Origin: Shewanella sp. KX20019
Lineage (GTDB): Bacteria > Pseudomonadota > Gammaproteobacteria > Enterobacterales > Shewanellaceae
Length of the DNA stretch: 64,000 nucleotides
Reading direction: 5' to 3'
Assembly: GCF_016757755.1 (NCBI RefSeq)
Contig: NZ_CP068437.1
Location: 5,084,001-5,148,000 of the forward strand
A model generated the notes under the pieces. The model had not been told where the DNA came from. It ran no database searches and saw nothing but the letters and a program-made list of their open reading frames with translations. The translations under genes were made by a program, and so were the position numbers. Of the stretch, positions 12,631-21,318 are shown piece after piece. Positions within the stretch are counted from its first letter, which is position 1, and every line of letters starts with the position of its first letter.

Positions 12631-13281
12631 GTGGTAGAACAATTAAAAGCAACAACACTGGTATCAGCTAGTAACTTAACCTGCATAAGAGAAGAGCGTA
12701 TTCTTTTTGACGAACTTTCCTTTGAGATTACAGAAGGTGAAATTGTTCAGATTGAAGGGCCTAACGGTGCAGGTAAAACAAGCCTGTTGCGGATCATCGC
12801 CGGTTTGTCTCGTCCATATGCTGGCAATATAAATTTCAAAGGTGAAGACATTACCCGTTGTCGAGATGAGTACAATGATGAGTTATTGTATCTTGGCCAC
12901 CTCGCAGGGGTTAAAAGCGAACTCACTGCAGAAGAGAATCTTAATTTCAATTTAAGACTCTGCGGGTATGATGGTTTTGACTCTCGTGAAATCCTTTCAA
13001 AAGTAAATTTGTCCGGTTTTGAAGAAGCGCTAGCAGGCCACCTATCGGCAGGCCAACATAGGCGTACCGCATTAGCGAGGCTTTGGCATACGAACTGCAA
13101 AATTTGGCTTCTTGATGAACCGTTTACTGCAATCGATAAAAAAGGCGTAGAGGAGCTGGAACATCTGTTTCTTGCTCATGCTAAACGCGGCGGCTGTGTC
13201 ATCCTAACAACTCACCAAGATATGGGTGTAATTAGCGATGATATTTTACGTAAAATCCGTCTCGATTATCGCTTTGTATAG
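12631..13281 (+). CDS. ccmA: Haem-exporter ATPase CcmA
   Basis: The 216-residue ATP-binding subunit of the CcmABCD complex; ATP hydrolysis releases holo-CcmE from CcmC. Walker A GPNGAGKT is at 43-50, the ABC signature reads LSAGQHRR near 138-145, Walker B is WLLDEP near 158-163, and the H-loop TTHQ follows. It starts with GTG, preceded by AGAGGA at a suitable distance. First of five tightly packed genes ccmABCDE; 9 bp separate it from ccmB. Confidence 0.95.
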   Translation: MVEQLKATTLVSASNLTCIREERILFDELSFEITEGEIVQIEGPNGAGKTSLLRIIAGLSRPYAGNINFKGEDITRCRDEYNDELLYLGHLAGVKSELTAEENLNFNLRLCGYDGFDSREILSKVNLSGFEEALAGHLSAGQHRRTALARLWHTNCKIWLLDEPFTAIDKKGVEELEHLFLAHAKRGGCVILTTHQDMGVISDDILRKIRLDYRFV

Positions 13282-13290
13282 AGGTTAGTA

Positions 13291-13977
13291 ATGAAAAAAG
13301 GCATTAGTTATACACAAGCTTTTGGCACGGTATTGAAACGAGACCTACAGATTGCAATACGTCATCGCGGTGATATATTCAATCCACTACTGTTTTTTGT
13401 ACTTGTTGTTACCCTATTCCCGTTAGGAATTGGACCAGAACCACAAGTGTTAACGCGAGTTGCACCTGGTATTATATGGGTGGCGGCACTTCTAGCCTCT
13501 ATGTTGTCTTTAGAACGTTTATTTAAAGCAGATTATGTAGACGGAAGCCTAGAGCAAATGCTGTTAAGCCCGCAACCTTTACCATTAATGGTTTTGGCTA
13601 AAGTTCTGGCACACTGGATATTAACTGGCGTACCGTTAATTTTAGTGGCTCCTTTATTGGCAGTGTTGTTGCATCTTGAAAGCAATAGCTATGGGGCACT
13701 CATCGCGACACTCGCACTCGGAACACCAGTATTGAGTCTTCTAGGTGCTATTGGCGTTGCGTTAACGGTCGGACTACATAAGGGCGGTGTGTTGTTAAGT
13801 TTACTCATTTTACCTTTATATATCCCCGTTCTAATTTTTGCTACCAGCGCCATAGATGCTGCTGGTATGAATTTACCTTATGATGGTCAACTCGCTATAA
13901 TCGGCGCAATGTTGATCGGTTCATTAACGTTAGCACCATTCGCTATTGGTGCTTCCTTACGAGTGAGTACTAACTAA
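13291..13977 (+). CDS. ccmB: Haem exporter membrane subunit CcmB
   Basis: A 228-residue integral membrane protein with about six hydrophobic helices, the permease-like partner of CcmA. The N-terminal region carries the family pattern FKRDLQIAIRHRGDIFNPL-like sequence before the first helix. Length is normal for the family. It ends one base before ccmC, so coupling is likely. Confidence 0.95.
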   Translation: MKKGISYTQAFGTVLKRDLQIAIRHRGDIFNPLLFFVLVVTLFPLGIGPEPQVLTRVAPGIIWVAALLASMLSLERLFKADYVDGSLEQMLLSPQPLPLMVLAKVLAHWILTGVPLILVAPLLAVLLHLESNSYGALIATLALGTPVLSLLGAIGVALTVGLHKGGVLLSLLILPLYIPVLIFATSAIDAAGMNLPYDGQLAIIGAMLIGSLTLAPFAIGASLRVSTN

Positions 13978-13978
13978 A

Positions 13979-14725
13979 ATGTGGAAATGGTTACATTCAT
14001 ACGCGGATCCTGAACGCGCATATAAGCTTTCAAGCACCCTATTACCTTGGTTTGCAACACTTGCAATCGCTTTTATCGGTATAGGCACTATCTGGGGGTT
14101 AGGTTTTGCCCCTACAGACTACCAGCAAGGTGATAGTTACAGAATTATCTTTATTCATGTACCAGCGGCATCTATGTCGATGGCGGCTTATATGGGTATG
14201 GCGACATGTTCGTTCATCGGTCTTGTTTGGCAAATAAAATCTGCTGACTGGGCTGCAGCCTCAATAGCGCCTATTGGTGCGGTGATCACCTTTATTGCGC
14301 TTGTTACTGGTGCAACCTGGGGCAAACCAATGTGGGGTACATGGTGGGTATGGGATGCGCGTTTAACATCCGAGCTAGTACTACTCTTCCTTTATTTGGG
14401 GGTGATATCACTTTACGCTTCATTTGAAGATAAAGTTCTTGCCGCGAGAGCGTCAGGTATTCTGGCTATTGTAGGGGTCATCAATATCCCTATCATTAAG
14501 TACTCTGTAGACTGGTGGAGCTCATTACATCAGCCGTCTACTATCCGTATTACAGAGAAATCGACTATGTCGACAGATATGCTATATCCACTACTTATCA
14601 ATATCTTTGGTTTTGGGCTTATGATCGCAGCGATTAGTATTGTGAGATTTAGATCAGAAATTTTGGCACGAAATGGAATGCGTCCATGGGTGCGTGAACT
14701 TGCTAAAGCAGAAGGGGTCAAATAA
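13979..14725 (+). CDS. ccmC: Haem chaperone-loading protein CcmC
   Basis: A 248-residue six-helix protein that binds haem and loads it onto CcmE in the periplasm. The WWD motif WGTWWVWD is at 119-126; the external histidines expected to ligate haem are visible at 60 (FIHVP) and near 184 (SLHQPS). Its stop overlaps the ccmD start as TAATG. Confidence 0.96.
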   Translation: MWKWLHSYADPERAYKLSSTLLPWFATLAIAFIGIGTIWGLGFAPTDYQQGDSYRIIFIHVPAASMSMAAYMGMATCSFIGLVWQIKSADWAAASIAPIGAVITFIALVTGATWGKPMWGTWWVWDARLTSELVLLFLYLGVISLYASFEDKVLAARASGILAIVGVINIPIIKYSVDWWSSLHQPSTIRITEKSTMSTDMLYPLLINIFGFGLMIAAISIVRFRSEILARNGMRPWVRELAKAEGVK

Positions 14726-14922
14726 TGCAATTCGACTCAATTAGTGAATTTTTAAACATGGGCGGCTATGCTTTTTATGTATGGCTAGCTTACGGAGTAA
14801 CCTTCTTCTCTCTTGGAACGCTAATCGTTTTAAGTGTCAGACAGAAACGTAAAGTGTTAGTTGAAATCGCAAAGAAGATTCAACGAGAAGAACGCCTCAA
14901 AGAAACGCGGAGTACTAAATAG
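14725..14922 (+). CDS. ccmD: Haem exporter accessory protein CcmD
   Basis: A 65-residue protein with one membrane helix (about 13-35) and a highly charged cytoplasmic tail, as usual for CcmD. It stabilises the CcmC-CcmE-haem complex and helps its release from CcmABCD. The family is poorly conserved, so the call rests partly on position: it overlaps both ccmC (TAATG) and ccmE (TAGTG). Confidence 0.9.
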   Translation: MQFDSISEFLNMGGYAFYVWLAYGVTFFSLGTLIVLSVRQKRKVLVEIAKKIQREERLKETRSTK

Positions 14923-15413
14923 TGAACCCAAGACGGAAAAAACGTTTAACCCTAGCAGTTGCTTTAATCGGTGGTGTCGCGGCAATAGGATCATTGCTTT
15001 TATATGCCCTAAATTCAAACCTAAATCTATTTTACACTCCAACTGAAATTGTACAGGGTAAAAAAGATACCGGTGTAATGCCTGAAATAGGGCAACGCAT
15101 CCGCGTCGGTGGCATGGTAACCATTGGTTCTATGGTCAGAGACCCCAACAGCCTACATGTTGAGTTTGCTATTCATGACTCACTTGGTGGCGAAATTATT
15201 GTTACTTTTGATGACTTATTACCAGATTTGTTCCGCGAAGGACAAGGGATCGTTGCTCAGGGCGTTCTTTCAGCACCAGGTACGCTGCAAGCAACTGAAG
15301 TTCTAGCTAAGCATGACGAGAACTACATGCCCCCAGAGGTTGCAGAAGCGATGGGACAAACCCATGAAAAGCTCGAGTATGATGAAAACCAGTCTAAGAC
15401 CGGTGGTTATTAA
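14922..15413 (+). CDS. ccmE: Haem chaperone CcmE
   Basis: A 163-residue periplasmic haem chaperone anchored by one N-terminal helix (about 9-28), with an OB-fold domain. The covalent haem ligand is His131 in KHDENY, with Tyr135 as conserved partner, equivalent to His130/Tyr134 of E. coli. It starts with GTG overlapping the ccmD stop. Last gene of ccmABCDE, followed 24 bp later by a terminator. Confidence 0.96.
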   Translation: MNPRRKKRLTLAVALIGGVAAIGSLLLYALNSNLNLFYTPTEIVQGKKDTGVMPEIGQRIRVGGMVTIGSMVRDPNSLHVEFAIHDSLGGEIIVTFDDLLPDLFREGQGIVAQGVLSAPGTLQATEVLAKHDENYMPPEVAEAMGQTHEKLEYDENQSKTGGY

Positions 15414-15436
15414 TAGCTAAAACACTGTTAACCTAT

Positions 15437-15464
15437 AAAGCCTCCATTAATTGGAGGCTTTTTT
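15437..15464 (+). terminator. Terminator of ccmABCDE
   Basis: The stem AAGCCTCCA / TGGAGGCTT with a TTAAT loop is followed by a T run, 24 bp after the ccmE stop. Confidence 0.9.
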
Positions 15465-16051
15465 CTTTGCTGTACTCTATAGCTACTTGAGAATTAAACT
15501 GCCACCTATTCTCATATCATAGGTACTCCTCCATGCGCTACTCTACCAGCTTAATCTAGCTCTATAGCGGCTCGAAATATCCTATTTTGTAGGGTAAAAG
15601 TAGATCAGAGAGTAGGAATTTAGCATTCTCAATGATGAATACAAACCGATGTGACCGTGTACGTTGCACTAGGGAACTCTGAACGCATCGCCTGAGGCGG
15701 TATGATATATTCACTTTTGAGTCTAACGATAAACTTAGCAGCCTTATTTCCGTCTTCTCCCACTATAATTAGAACAAATTCTCTTAACAGACTTGACCCG
15801 CCCCACTACCATACTCGTCCATTGAACTCTGCTCTAATGACTATTGAACAGCCTTGGTTATTTGCTTGCGATTCACAAGCGCAACGTAAAAATGACTTTT
15901 CCAACACTTAGCCCCCTCTTAACCCACTGTAAGTGGCATAGCGGAAATGCAGTTTTAGCACCAATCGAGAGACAGAGCGAGCCCACATCCCCATTAAAGC
16001 AGCTAACAACCGGCCGCAGTATATAATTCATAATCTTTGCAATTAGTTAAC
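15465..16051. other. Unassigned intergenic region between ccmE and the hexamer array
   Basis: About 590 bp between two convergent units. Short open frames exist on the plus strand (for example 15702-15911), but they lack a ribosome-binding site and any recognisable sequence. A small hairpin around CGCCTGAGGCG at 15687-15697 is the only structure noticed. It could be a decayed gene. Confidence 0.4.
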
Positions 16052-16129
16052 GCTGTGGCTGTGGCTGTGGCTGTGGCTGTGGCTGTGGCTGTGGCTGTGG
16101 CTGTGGCTGTGGCTGTGGCTGTGGCTGTG
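16052..16129. repeat. Hexanucleotide array (GCTGTG)x13
   Basis: Thirteen perfect, uninterrupted copies of GCTGTG fill 78 bp, lying 50 bp from the terminator of the alpha operon. It sits outside any gene, between two convergent transcription units. Such arrays change copy number by replication slippage, so the count is probably variable among strains. Confidence 0.97.
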
Positions 16130-16180
16130 CAGATAAAAATAAACAGTTGAACGAGTCAAGTCATTAATACATCAGACATA

Positions 16181-16210
16181 AAAAAGGCCGAACATATTGT
16201 TCGGCCTTTT
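16181..16210 (-). terminator. Terminator of the alpha operon
   Basis: AAAAAGGCCGAACA / TGTTCGGCCTTTT forms a strong hairpin 15 bp after the rplQ stop. It has U residues on the minus strand and, more weakly, on the plus strand. Confidence 0.92.
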
Positions 16211-16225
16211 ATAACTAAGACTTAT

Positions 16226-16618
16226 TTACTCAGCAGTGTCTTCAACAGCTTCAGCTGCTTCAGGACGACCTACTAGTTCAATATACGCCATAGGCGCTTT
16301 ATCACCAGTACGTAGACCGCACTTAAGAATACGAGTGTAACCGCCAGGACGTTCCTGGAAGCGTGGACCCAATTCTGTAAATAATTTACCCACGACTTCA
16401 GCGTCGCGAGTACGTGCAAATGCCAAACGGCGGTTTGCAACACTATCACTCTTAGCAAGTGTTATCAGAGGTTCAACTACGCGACGCAGTTCTTTCGCTT
16501 TAGCTACAGTAGTTCGGATCACTTCGTGACGAACTATTGAGCATGCCATGTTACGAAACATAGCTTGACGATGACTGCTGTTACGGTTTAGTTGACGACC
16601 ACTCTTACGATGGCGCAT
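16226..16618 (-). CDS. rplQ: 50S ribosomal protein L17
   Basis: The 130-residue large-subunit protein L17, located near the peptide exit side of the 50S. It begins MRHRKSGRQLNRNSSHRQA, nearly invariant in bacteria, and ends in the acidic tail common in gammaproteobacteria. Last gene of rpsM-rpsK-rpsD-rpoA-rplQ, 39 bp after rpoA. Confidence 0.98.
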   Translation of the reverse strand: MRHRKSGRQLNRNSSHRQAMFRNMACSIVRHEVIRTTVAKAKELRRVVEPLITLAKSDSVANRRLAFARTRDAEVVGKLFTELGPRFQERPGGYTRILKCGLRTGDKAPMAYIELVGRPEAAEAVEDTAE

Positions 16619-16657
16619 GACCTAATCCTTATTACCTATATCTGTACTAATCTGGAC

Positions 16658-17647
16658 TTAAAGGTCGTCTGCTAAACTAGCTGGAGGCCAGTTTTCAAGA
16701 CGCATACCTAACGACAGTCCGCGAGATGCAAGAACATCCTTAATTTCGGTAAGAGATTTCTTACCCAAGTTAGGTGTTTTCAACAACTCAACTTCAGTGC
16801 GTTGTACCAGATCGCCGATGTAATGAATCGCTTCAGCCTTCAAACAGTTGGCTGAACGTACAGTTAGCTCTAAATCGTCGACAGGACGCAACAATATCGG
16901 ATCGAACTCCGGCTTCTCTTCAACTGGTGCAGCCTCAGTTACATCACGTAACTCAACAAACGCATCTAGCTGTTCAGCTAAAATGGTTGCAGAGCGACGA
17001 ATTGCTTCCTCAGGATCGATAGTACCGTTTGTGGTCATATCAATAACGAGTTTATCCAAGTCTGTACGCTGTTCAACACGAGCGGCTTCAACATTATAAG
17101 CAATGCGAGCTACAGGTGAGAATGAAGAATCAACCAACAAACGGCCGATAGGGCGATCATCGTCTTCAGTTTGTGCACGGGCAGAAGCCGGTACATAACC
17201 ACGACCACGCTCTACGCGGATACGCATGCTGACGTCATTATTACCTGTCAAATGACAGATAACATGGTCAGGATTCATGATAGTAACATCACCATCATGC
17301 GTGATATCTGCTGCAGTAACAGGGCCTGCGCCTGACTTACTAAGCGTAAGCATAGCTTCGTCTTTCCCTTCGATAACAACAGCTAAACCTTTTAGGTTAA
17401 GCAATATCTCAAGGATATCTTCTTGCACGCCTTCCTTGCTACTGTATTCATGCAGTACACCATCGATCTCTACTTCGGTAACCGCGCAGCCTGGCATAGA
17501 CGACAATAGGATACGACGCAACGCGTTACCTAAAGTGTGACCAAAACCACGCTCAAGCGGCTCCAGTGTAACCTTGGCACGTGTTGGATTAACCTGCTCG
17601 ATATCAACGAGACGCGGTTTAAGAAATTCTGTAACAGAACCCTGCAT
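16658..17647 (-). CDS. rpoA: RNA polymerase alpha subunit
   Basis: 329 residues, the same as E. coli. The N-terminal domain (about 1-235) dimerises and assembles beta and beta'. A flexible linker leads to the C-terminal domain (about 250-325), whose segment VRSANCLKAEAIHYIGDL contains the arginine and lysine that contact UP elements and activators such as CRP. It lies between rpsD and rplQ, so its level is tied to ribosomal protein synthesis. Confidence 0.98.
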   Translation of the reverse strand: MQGSVTEFLKPRLVDIEQVNPTRAKVTLEPLERGFGHTLGNALRRILLSSMPGCAVTEVEIDGVLHEYSSKEGVQEDILEILLNLKGLAVVIEGKDEAMLTLSKSGAGPVTAADITHDGDVTIMNPDHVICHLTGNNDVSMRIRVERGRGYVPASARAQTEDDDRPIGRLLVDSSFSPVARIAYNVEAARVEQRTDLDKLVIDMTTNGTIDPEEAIRRSATILAEQLDAFVELRDVTEAAPVEEKPEFDPILLRPVDDLELTVRSANCLKAEAIHYIGDLVQRTEVELLKTPNLGKKSLTEIKDVLASRGLSLGMRLENWPPASLADDL

Positions 17648-17671
17648 TGTGTCCTCTCTTTTGTTTTAACT

Positions 17672-18292
17672 TTACTTAGAGTAAAGTTCGACGATCAGCT
17701 GTTCGTTAATTTCCGCAGACAAATCACTACGCTCAGGTAGACGCTTGAAAGCACCTTCCATCTTAGTGCTGTCAACTTCAACCCATGTTGGCTTTTCGCG
17801 TTGAGCCGACACTTCTAAAGCCGCTTTAATACGAGCTTGAGTACGTGACTTCTCGCGAACGCTCACTACATCATTCGCAGACACTTTGAATGATGGAATG
17901 TTAACGACGCTACCATTAACCATAATAGACTTATGACTAATTAGCTGACGTGATTCAGCGCGTGTTGCACCAAAGCCCATACGATAAACTACGTTATCAA
18001 GACGGGTTTCTAAAAGAGTAAGTAGGTTTTCACCAGTGTTACCTTTAGTACGTGCAGCATCTTTGTAGTAGTTACGGAATTGCTTCTCTAGCACACCATA
18101 AATACGACGAACTTTTTGTTTCTCGCGTAGCTGTACGCCATACTCAGACAGACGGGTCTTACGAGCGCCGTGTTGTCCAGGTGCAGTTTCTAGCTTACAC
18201 TTCGAATCGATTGCTCTCACGCCGCTTTTTAGGAAAAGGTCTGTACCTTCTCTGCGGCTGAGCTTGAGCTTTGGACCCAAGTATCTTGCCAT
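17672..18292 (-). CDS. rpsD: 30S ribosomal protein S4
   Basis: 206 residues; a primary 16S-binding protein that nucleates 30S assembly and, in E. coli, represses its own alpha operon by binding the rpsM leader. It starts MARYLGPKLKLSRREG and contains the S4 RNA-binding domain around 95-155 (LDNVVYRMGFGATRAESRQ). It lies 35 bp after rpsK. Confidence 0.98.
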   Translation of the reverse strand: MARYLGPKLKLSRREGTDLFLKSGVRAIDSKCKLETAPGQHGARKTRLSEYGVQLREKQKVRRIYGVLEKQFRNYYKDAARTKGNTGENLLTLLETRLDNVVYRMGFGATRAESRQLISHKSIMVNGSVVNIPSFKVSANDVVSVREKSRTQARIKAALEVSAQREKPTWVEVDSTKMEGAFKRLPERSDLSAEINEQLIVELYSK

Positions 18293-18327
18293 GTTCTTTC
18301 TCCAACTATCCTATTAAAAACGACGAA

Positions 18328-18720
18328 TTAAACGCGACGTTTCTTAGGAGGACGACAACCATTATGAGGGATAGGCGTCACATCGGTAATGTTGGTAATT
18401 TTATACCCAACCGAATTTAGTGCACGAATCGCTGATTCGCGCCCTGGACCTGGACCCTTCACAAAAACTTCAAGGTTCTTAACACCGTAATCCTGAGCAG
18501 CAGTACCTGCACGCTCAGCAGCAACCTGTGCAGCAAATGGGGTAGATTTACGTGAACCACGGAAACCTGAACCACCAGAAGTTGCCCAAGATAGTGCGTT
18601 ACCTTGACGATCTGTAATGGTAATAATAGTGTTGTTGAAAGACGCATGGATATGCGCCATACCATCAGCAACCTGTTTACGTACACGCTTACGCGGAGAA
18701 CGTGACGGAACTTTAGCCAT
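18328..18720 (-). CDS. rpsK: 30S ribosomal protein S11
   Basis: 130 residues; a platform protein next to the E site that contacts the mRNA exit region. The C-terminal HNGCRPPKKRRV is diagnostic, as is FNNTIITITDRQGN near 29-42. It lies 14 bp after rpsM. Confidence 0.98.
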   Translation of the reverse strand: MAKVPSRSPRKRVRKQVADGMAHIHASFNNTIITITDRQGNALSWATSGGSGFRGSRKSTPFAAQVAAERAGTAAQDYGVKNLEVFVKGPGPGRESAIRALNSVGYKITNITDVTPIPHNGCRPPKKRRV

Positions 18721-18734
18721 TGTGGATTACCCCG

Positions 18735-19091
18735 TTACTTTCTAATTGGTTTACGTGGACCTTTACGCGTACGCGCATTGGTCTTAGTACGTTGCCCACG
18801 AAGGGGAAGGCTACGACGATGGCGAAGGCCACGGTAACAACCAAGGTCCATAAGACGCTTGATGTTCATGGAAACTTCGCGACGTAAATCACCTTCTACA
18901 ATGTAGTTAGCAACTTCTTCGCGTAGAGTATCTATTTGAGCTTCGCTCAATTCCTTGATCTTAGCATCTTCAGCAATTGAAGTAGCCGCGCAAATTGCTT
19001 GTGCGCGAGTACGGCCAATACCAAAAATAGCAGTCAATGCAATGACTGTGTGCTTTTGATCAGGAATGTTAATGCCAGCGATACGGGCCAC
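18735..19091 (-). CDS. rpsM: 30S ribosomal protein S13
   Basis: 118 residues; a head protein of the 30S that contacts the P-site tRNA and forms intersubunit bridges. It begins MARIAGINIPDQKHTVIALT from a GTG codon and ends with the basic tail TNARTRKGPRKPIRK. First gene of the alpha operon. In E. coli S4 represses at the ribosome-binding region of this gene. Confidence 0.98.
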   Translation of the reverse strand: MARIAGINIPDQKHTVIALTAIFGIGRTRAQAICAATSIAEDAKIKELSEAQIDTLREEVANYIVEGDLRREVSMNIKRLMDLGCYRGLRHRRSLPLRGQRTKTNARTRKGPRKPIRK

Positions 19092-19169
19092 TATGCACTC
19101 CTCAAGTTAAAGGTCATCTGTGAAAAGCCCGGTAGGATACTCGACAGACGACAATTTAGCAAATAATAT

Positions 19170-19198
19170 TTTGACCAGCCCCGACTGGGCTGGTCAAA
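19170..19198 (-). terminator. Strong hairpin between rpmJ and rpsM
   Basis: The 11-bp stem TTTGACCAGCC / GGCTGGTCAAA lies 9 bp after the rpmJ stop. On the minus strand it is followed by AATATTA rather than a clean U run. It may be a partial terminator separating spc from alpha, or a processing or stability hairpin. Downstream, TTGCTA-17-TATCCT is a candidate weak promoter for the alpha genes. Confidence 0.6.
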
Positions 19199-19206
19199 TC
19201 TTTCTT

Positions 19207-19320
19207 TTAGCCTTGACGCTGTTTGTGTTTAGGTTCAACACAAAGTACGCGAACAACGCCATTACGCTTTACGATCTTGCAGTTACGGCAGATCTTCTTC
19301 ACGGAAGCTCGAACTTTCAT
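19207..19320 (-). CDS. rpmJ: 50S ribosomal protein L36
   Basis: A 37-residue protein, the smallest of the 50S, starting MKVRASVKKICRNCK. Cysteines at 11, 14 and 27 and histidine 32 make the zinc ribbon, so this is the zinc-binding form and not the zinc-free paralogue used in zinc starvation. It lies 23 bp after secY at the end of the spc operon. Confidence 0.96.
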   Translation of the reverse strand: MKVRASVKKICRNCKIVKRNGVVRVLCVEPKHKQRQG

Positions 19321-19343
19321 TTCAATACTCCGAGATTACTAGC

Positions 19344-20684
19344 TTAGCGACCAAAGCGATCTAAATTCGCTTTGTTTACCAAGTTAGCTTTCTTCATTAC
19401 AGACTCATACTGATGAGACATCATATGGGTCTGAACTTGAGCCATGAAGTCCATGATTACGACTACCATAATTAGTAGTGAAGTACCGCCAAAATAGAAC
19501 TGTACTTGCCACGCAATTAACATGAACTCCGGAATTAAGCAGATAAAGGTAATATATAACGCGCCAGCTAATGTTAGGCGGGTCATTACTTTATCTATGT
19601 AACGCGAAGTCTGTTCTCCAGGACGAATCCCGGGAATAAACGCACCACTCTTCTTCAAGTTATCAGCTGTTTCGCGAGGGTTAAATACCAACGCAGTATA
19701 GAAGAAACAGAAAAAGATAATCGCTGTTGCATATAACAATGAGTACAGCGGTTGTCCCGGTGACACAGCAAGTGAAAAATCACTTAACCATGACATGGAC
19801 TCATTTTGACCAAACCACTGAGCCAGTGTGCCTGGAAACAAAATGATGCTGGACGCAAAAATAGGCGGTATAACACCAGCCATATTTATCTTAAGCGGTA
19901 GATGTGTGCTTTGCGCTGCAAAGACCTTACGGCCCTGCTGACGTTTAGCATAGTTGACAACAATACGACGTTGCCCACGCTCTACAAATACCACAAAATA
20001 TGTGACAGCAAAAACGATTACTGCCAGCAACAACAATACTAGTACACTTATGTCGCCTTGACGCGCTTGCTCAGCCGTTTGGCCGATAGCAGATGGTAGA
20101 CCTGCAACAATACCTGCGAAAATTAATATCGAGATACCATTACCAATGCCTCTTTCGGTAATTTGCTCACCTAGCCACATTAGGAACATTGTTCCTGTCA
20201 CTAAGCTCACAACCGCTACAAAGTAGAATCCGAATCCTAGGTTTACTACTAAACCTGGAACTAAGTTCGGAAGACCTGTTGCGATACCGATTGCCTGGAA
20301 TGTACCCAGAACCAACGTGCCGTATCTAGTGTATTGGCTGATCTTCTTTCGCCCTGACTCGCCTTCCTTTTTAAGTTCAGCGAGAGCAGGATGAACGACA
20401 GTCAATAACTGCATGATAATCGATGCCGAAATATACGGCATGATACCTAATGCAAAAATAGAGGCACGTTCAAGGGCGCCACCAGAGAACATGTTAAACA
20501 TGCCTAAGATGGTACCCTTTTGCTGATTAAACAGCTCTGCTAGTACAGCAGCGTCAATACCAGGAATTGGTACAAACGAACCGGCTCTAAAGACGATAAT
20601 TGCACCAATCACGAACAACAGACGGGTTTTCAGTTCAGATAAACCGCCCTTCGCGCTTTTTAAATCAAGTCCTGGTTTTGCCAT
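19344..20684 (-). CDS. secY: Protein translocase channel subunit SecY
   Basis: 446 residues with ten membrane helices; the protein-conducting channel of the Sec translocon, working with SecE (46333-46704), SecG and the SecA motor. The N-terminal MAKPGLDLKSAKGG, GIMPYISASII near helix 2 and the C-terminal MSHQYESVMKKANL are typical. An upstream in-frame start would add 18 residues but would overlap rplO; the ATG at 20684 lies 7 bp after rplO. Confidence 0.97.
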   Translation of the reverse strand: MAKPGLDLKSAKGGLSELKTRLLFVIGAIIVFRAGSFVPIPGIDAAVLAELFNQQKGTILGMFNMFSGGALERASIFALGIMPYISASIIMQLLTVVHPALAELKKEGESGRKKISQYTRYGTLVLGTFQAIGIATGLPNLVPGLVVNLGFGFYFVAVVSLVTGTMFLMWLGEQITERGIGNGISILIFAGIVAGLPSAIGQTAEQARQGDISVLVLLLLAVIVFAVTYFVVFVERGQRRIVVNYAKRQQGRKVFAAQSTHLPLKINMAGVIPPIFASSIILFPGTLAQWFGQNESMSWLSDFSLAVSPGQPLYSLLYATAIIFFCFFYTALVFNPRETADNLKKSGAFIPGIRPGEQTSRYIDKVMTRLTLAGALYITFICLIPEFMLIAWQVQFYFGGTSLLIMVVVIMDFMAQVQTHMMSHQYESVMKKANLVNKANLDRFGR

Positions 20685-20691
20685 CGACGTA

Positions 20692-21126
20692 TTATTCCTC
20701 GATCTTGCCACCGGCAGCTTCAATAGCTGCACGTGCACCTTTGGTTACCTTTAGACCTTTAACGGTCACAGGGCGCTCAATGGTACCTGAAAGAACGATT
20801 TTAGCAAACTGTATGTTGCGAGTAACTAGATTCGCATCTTTCAGCGCATTTAGGTCGATAACATCACCGTTAACTTTAGCTAGTTCGCTAATGCGAACTT
20901 CTGCTGATACCAACGCTCGACGCGAGGTAAAACCGAATTTAGGTAGACGGATCTTAAGTGGCATTTGACCACCTTCGAAACCGACACGGACACCGCCGCC
21001 AGAACGAGACTTCTGACCTTTGTGACCGCGACCTGCAGTTTTACCTAGGCCTGAACCGATACCGCGACCTACACGCTTAGCTGCTGATTTAGCACCTGCA
21101 GCAGGTGATAGAGTATTTAGACGCAT
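20692..21126 (-). CDS. rplO: 50S ribosomal protein L15
   Basis: 144 residues; a late-assembling 50S protein with a long basic, glycine-rich N-terminal extension (GKTAGRGHKGQKSRSGG) threading into 23S rRNA. It begins one base after rpmD ends, in the standard order rpsE-rpmD-rplO-secY. Confidence 0.98.
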   Translation of the reverse strand: MRLNTLSPAAGAKSAAKRVGRGIGSGLGKTAGRGHKGQKSRSGGGVRVGFEGGQMPLKIRLPKFGFTSRRALVSAEVRISELAKVNGDVIDLNALKDANLVTRNIQFAKIVLSGTIERPVTVKGLKVTKGARAAIEAAGGKIEE

Positions 21127-21127
21127 C

Positions 21128-21313
21128 TTATACTTCCTCCACCGAAACCATGTAGTAAACCTTGTTAATCATACCGCGAACAGAAGGAGTATCTTCTACT
21201 TCAACAGTGTGATTAATACGGCGTAGACCTAGACCAGTCAAAGTTGCACGATGCTTAGGCAAACGTCCAATTGAACTCTTAGTCTGAGTTACTTTAATTG
21301 TTTTAGTAGCCAT
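21128..21313 (-). CDS. rpmD: 50S ribosomal protein L30
   Basis: 61 residues, two more than E. coli L30. It has the family pattern KVTQTKSSIGRLPKHRATL near the start. It lies 5 bp after rpsE and 1 bp before rplO in the spc operon. Confidence 0.97.
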   Translation of the reverse strand: MATKTIKVTQTKSSIGRLPKHRATLTGLGLRRINHTVEVEDTPSVRGMINKVYYMVSVEEV

Positions 21314-21318
21314 GGTGC

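Noticed and set aside
15702..16026. Two overlapping plus-strand frames of 60-69 codons between ccmE and the hexamer array
   Set aside because: No ribosome-binding site, no recognisable domain, skewed composition and mutual overlap; more likely non-coding.
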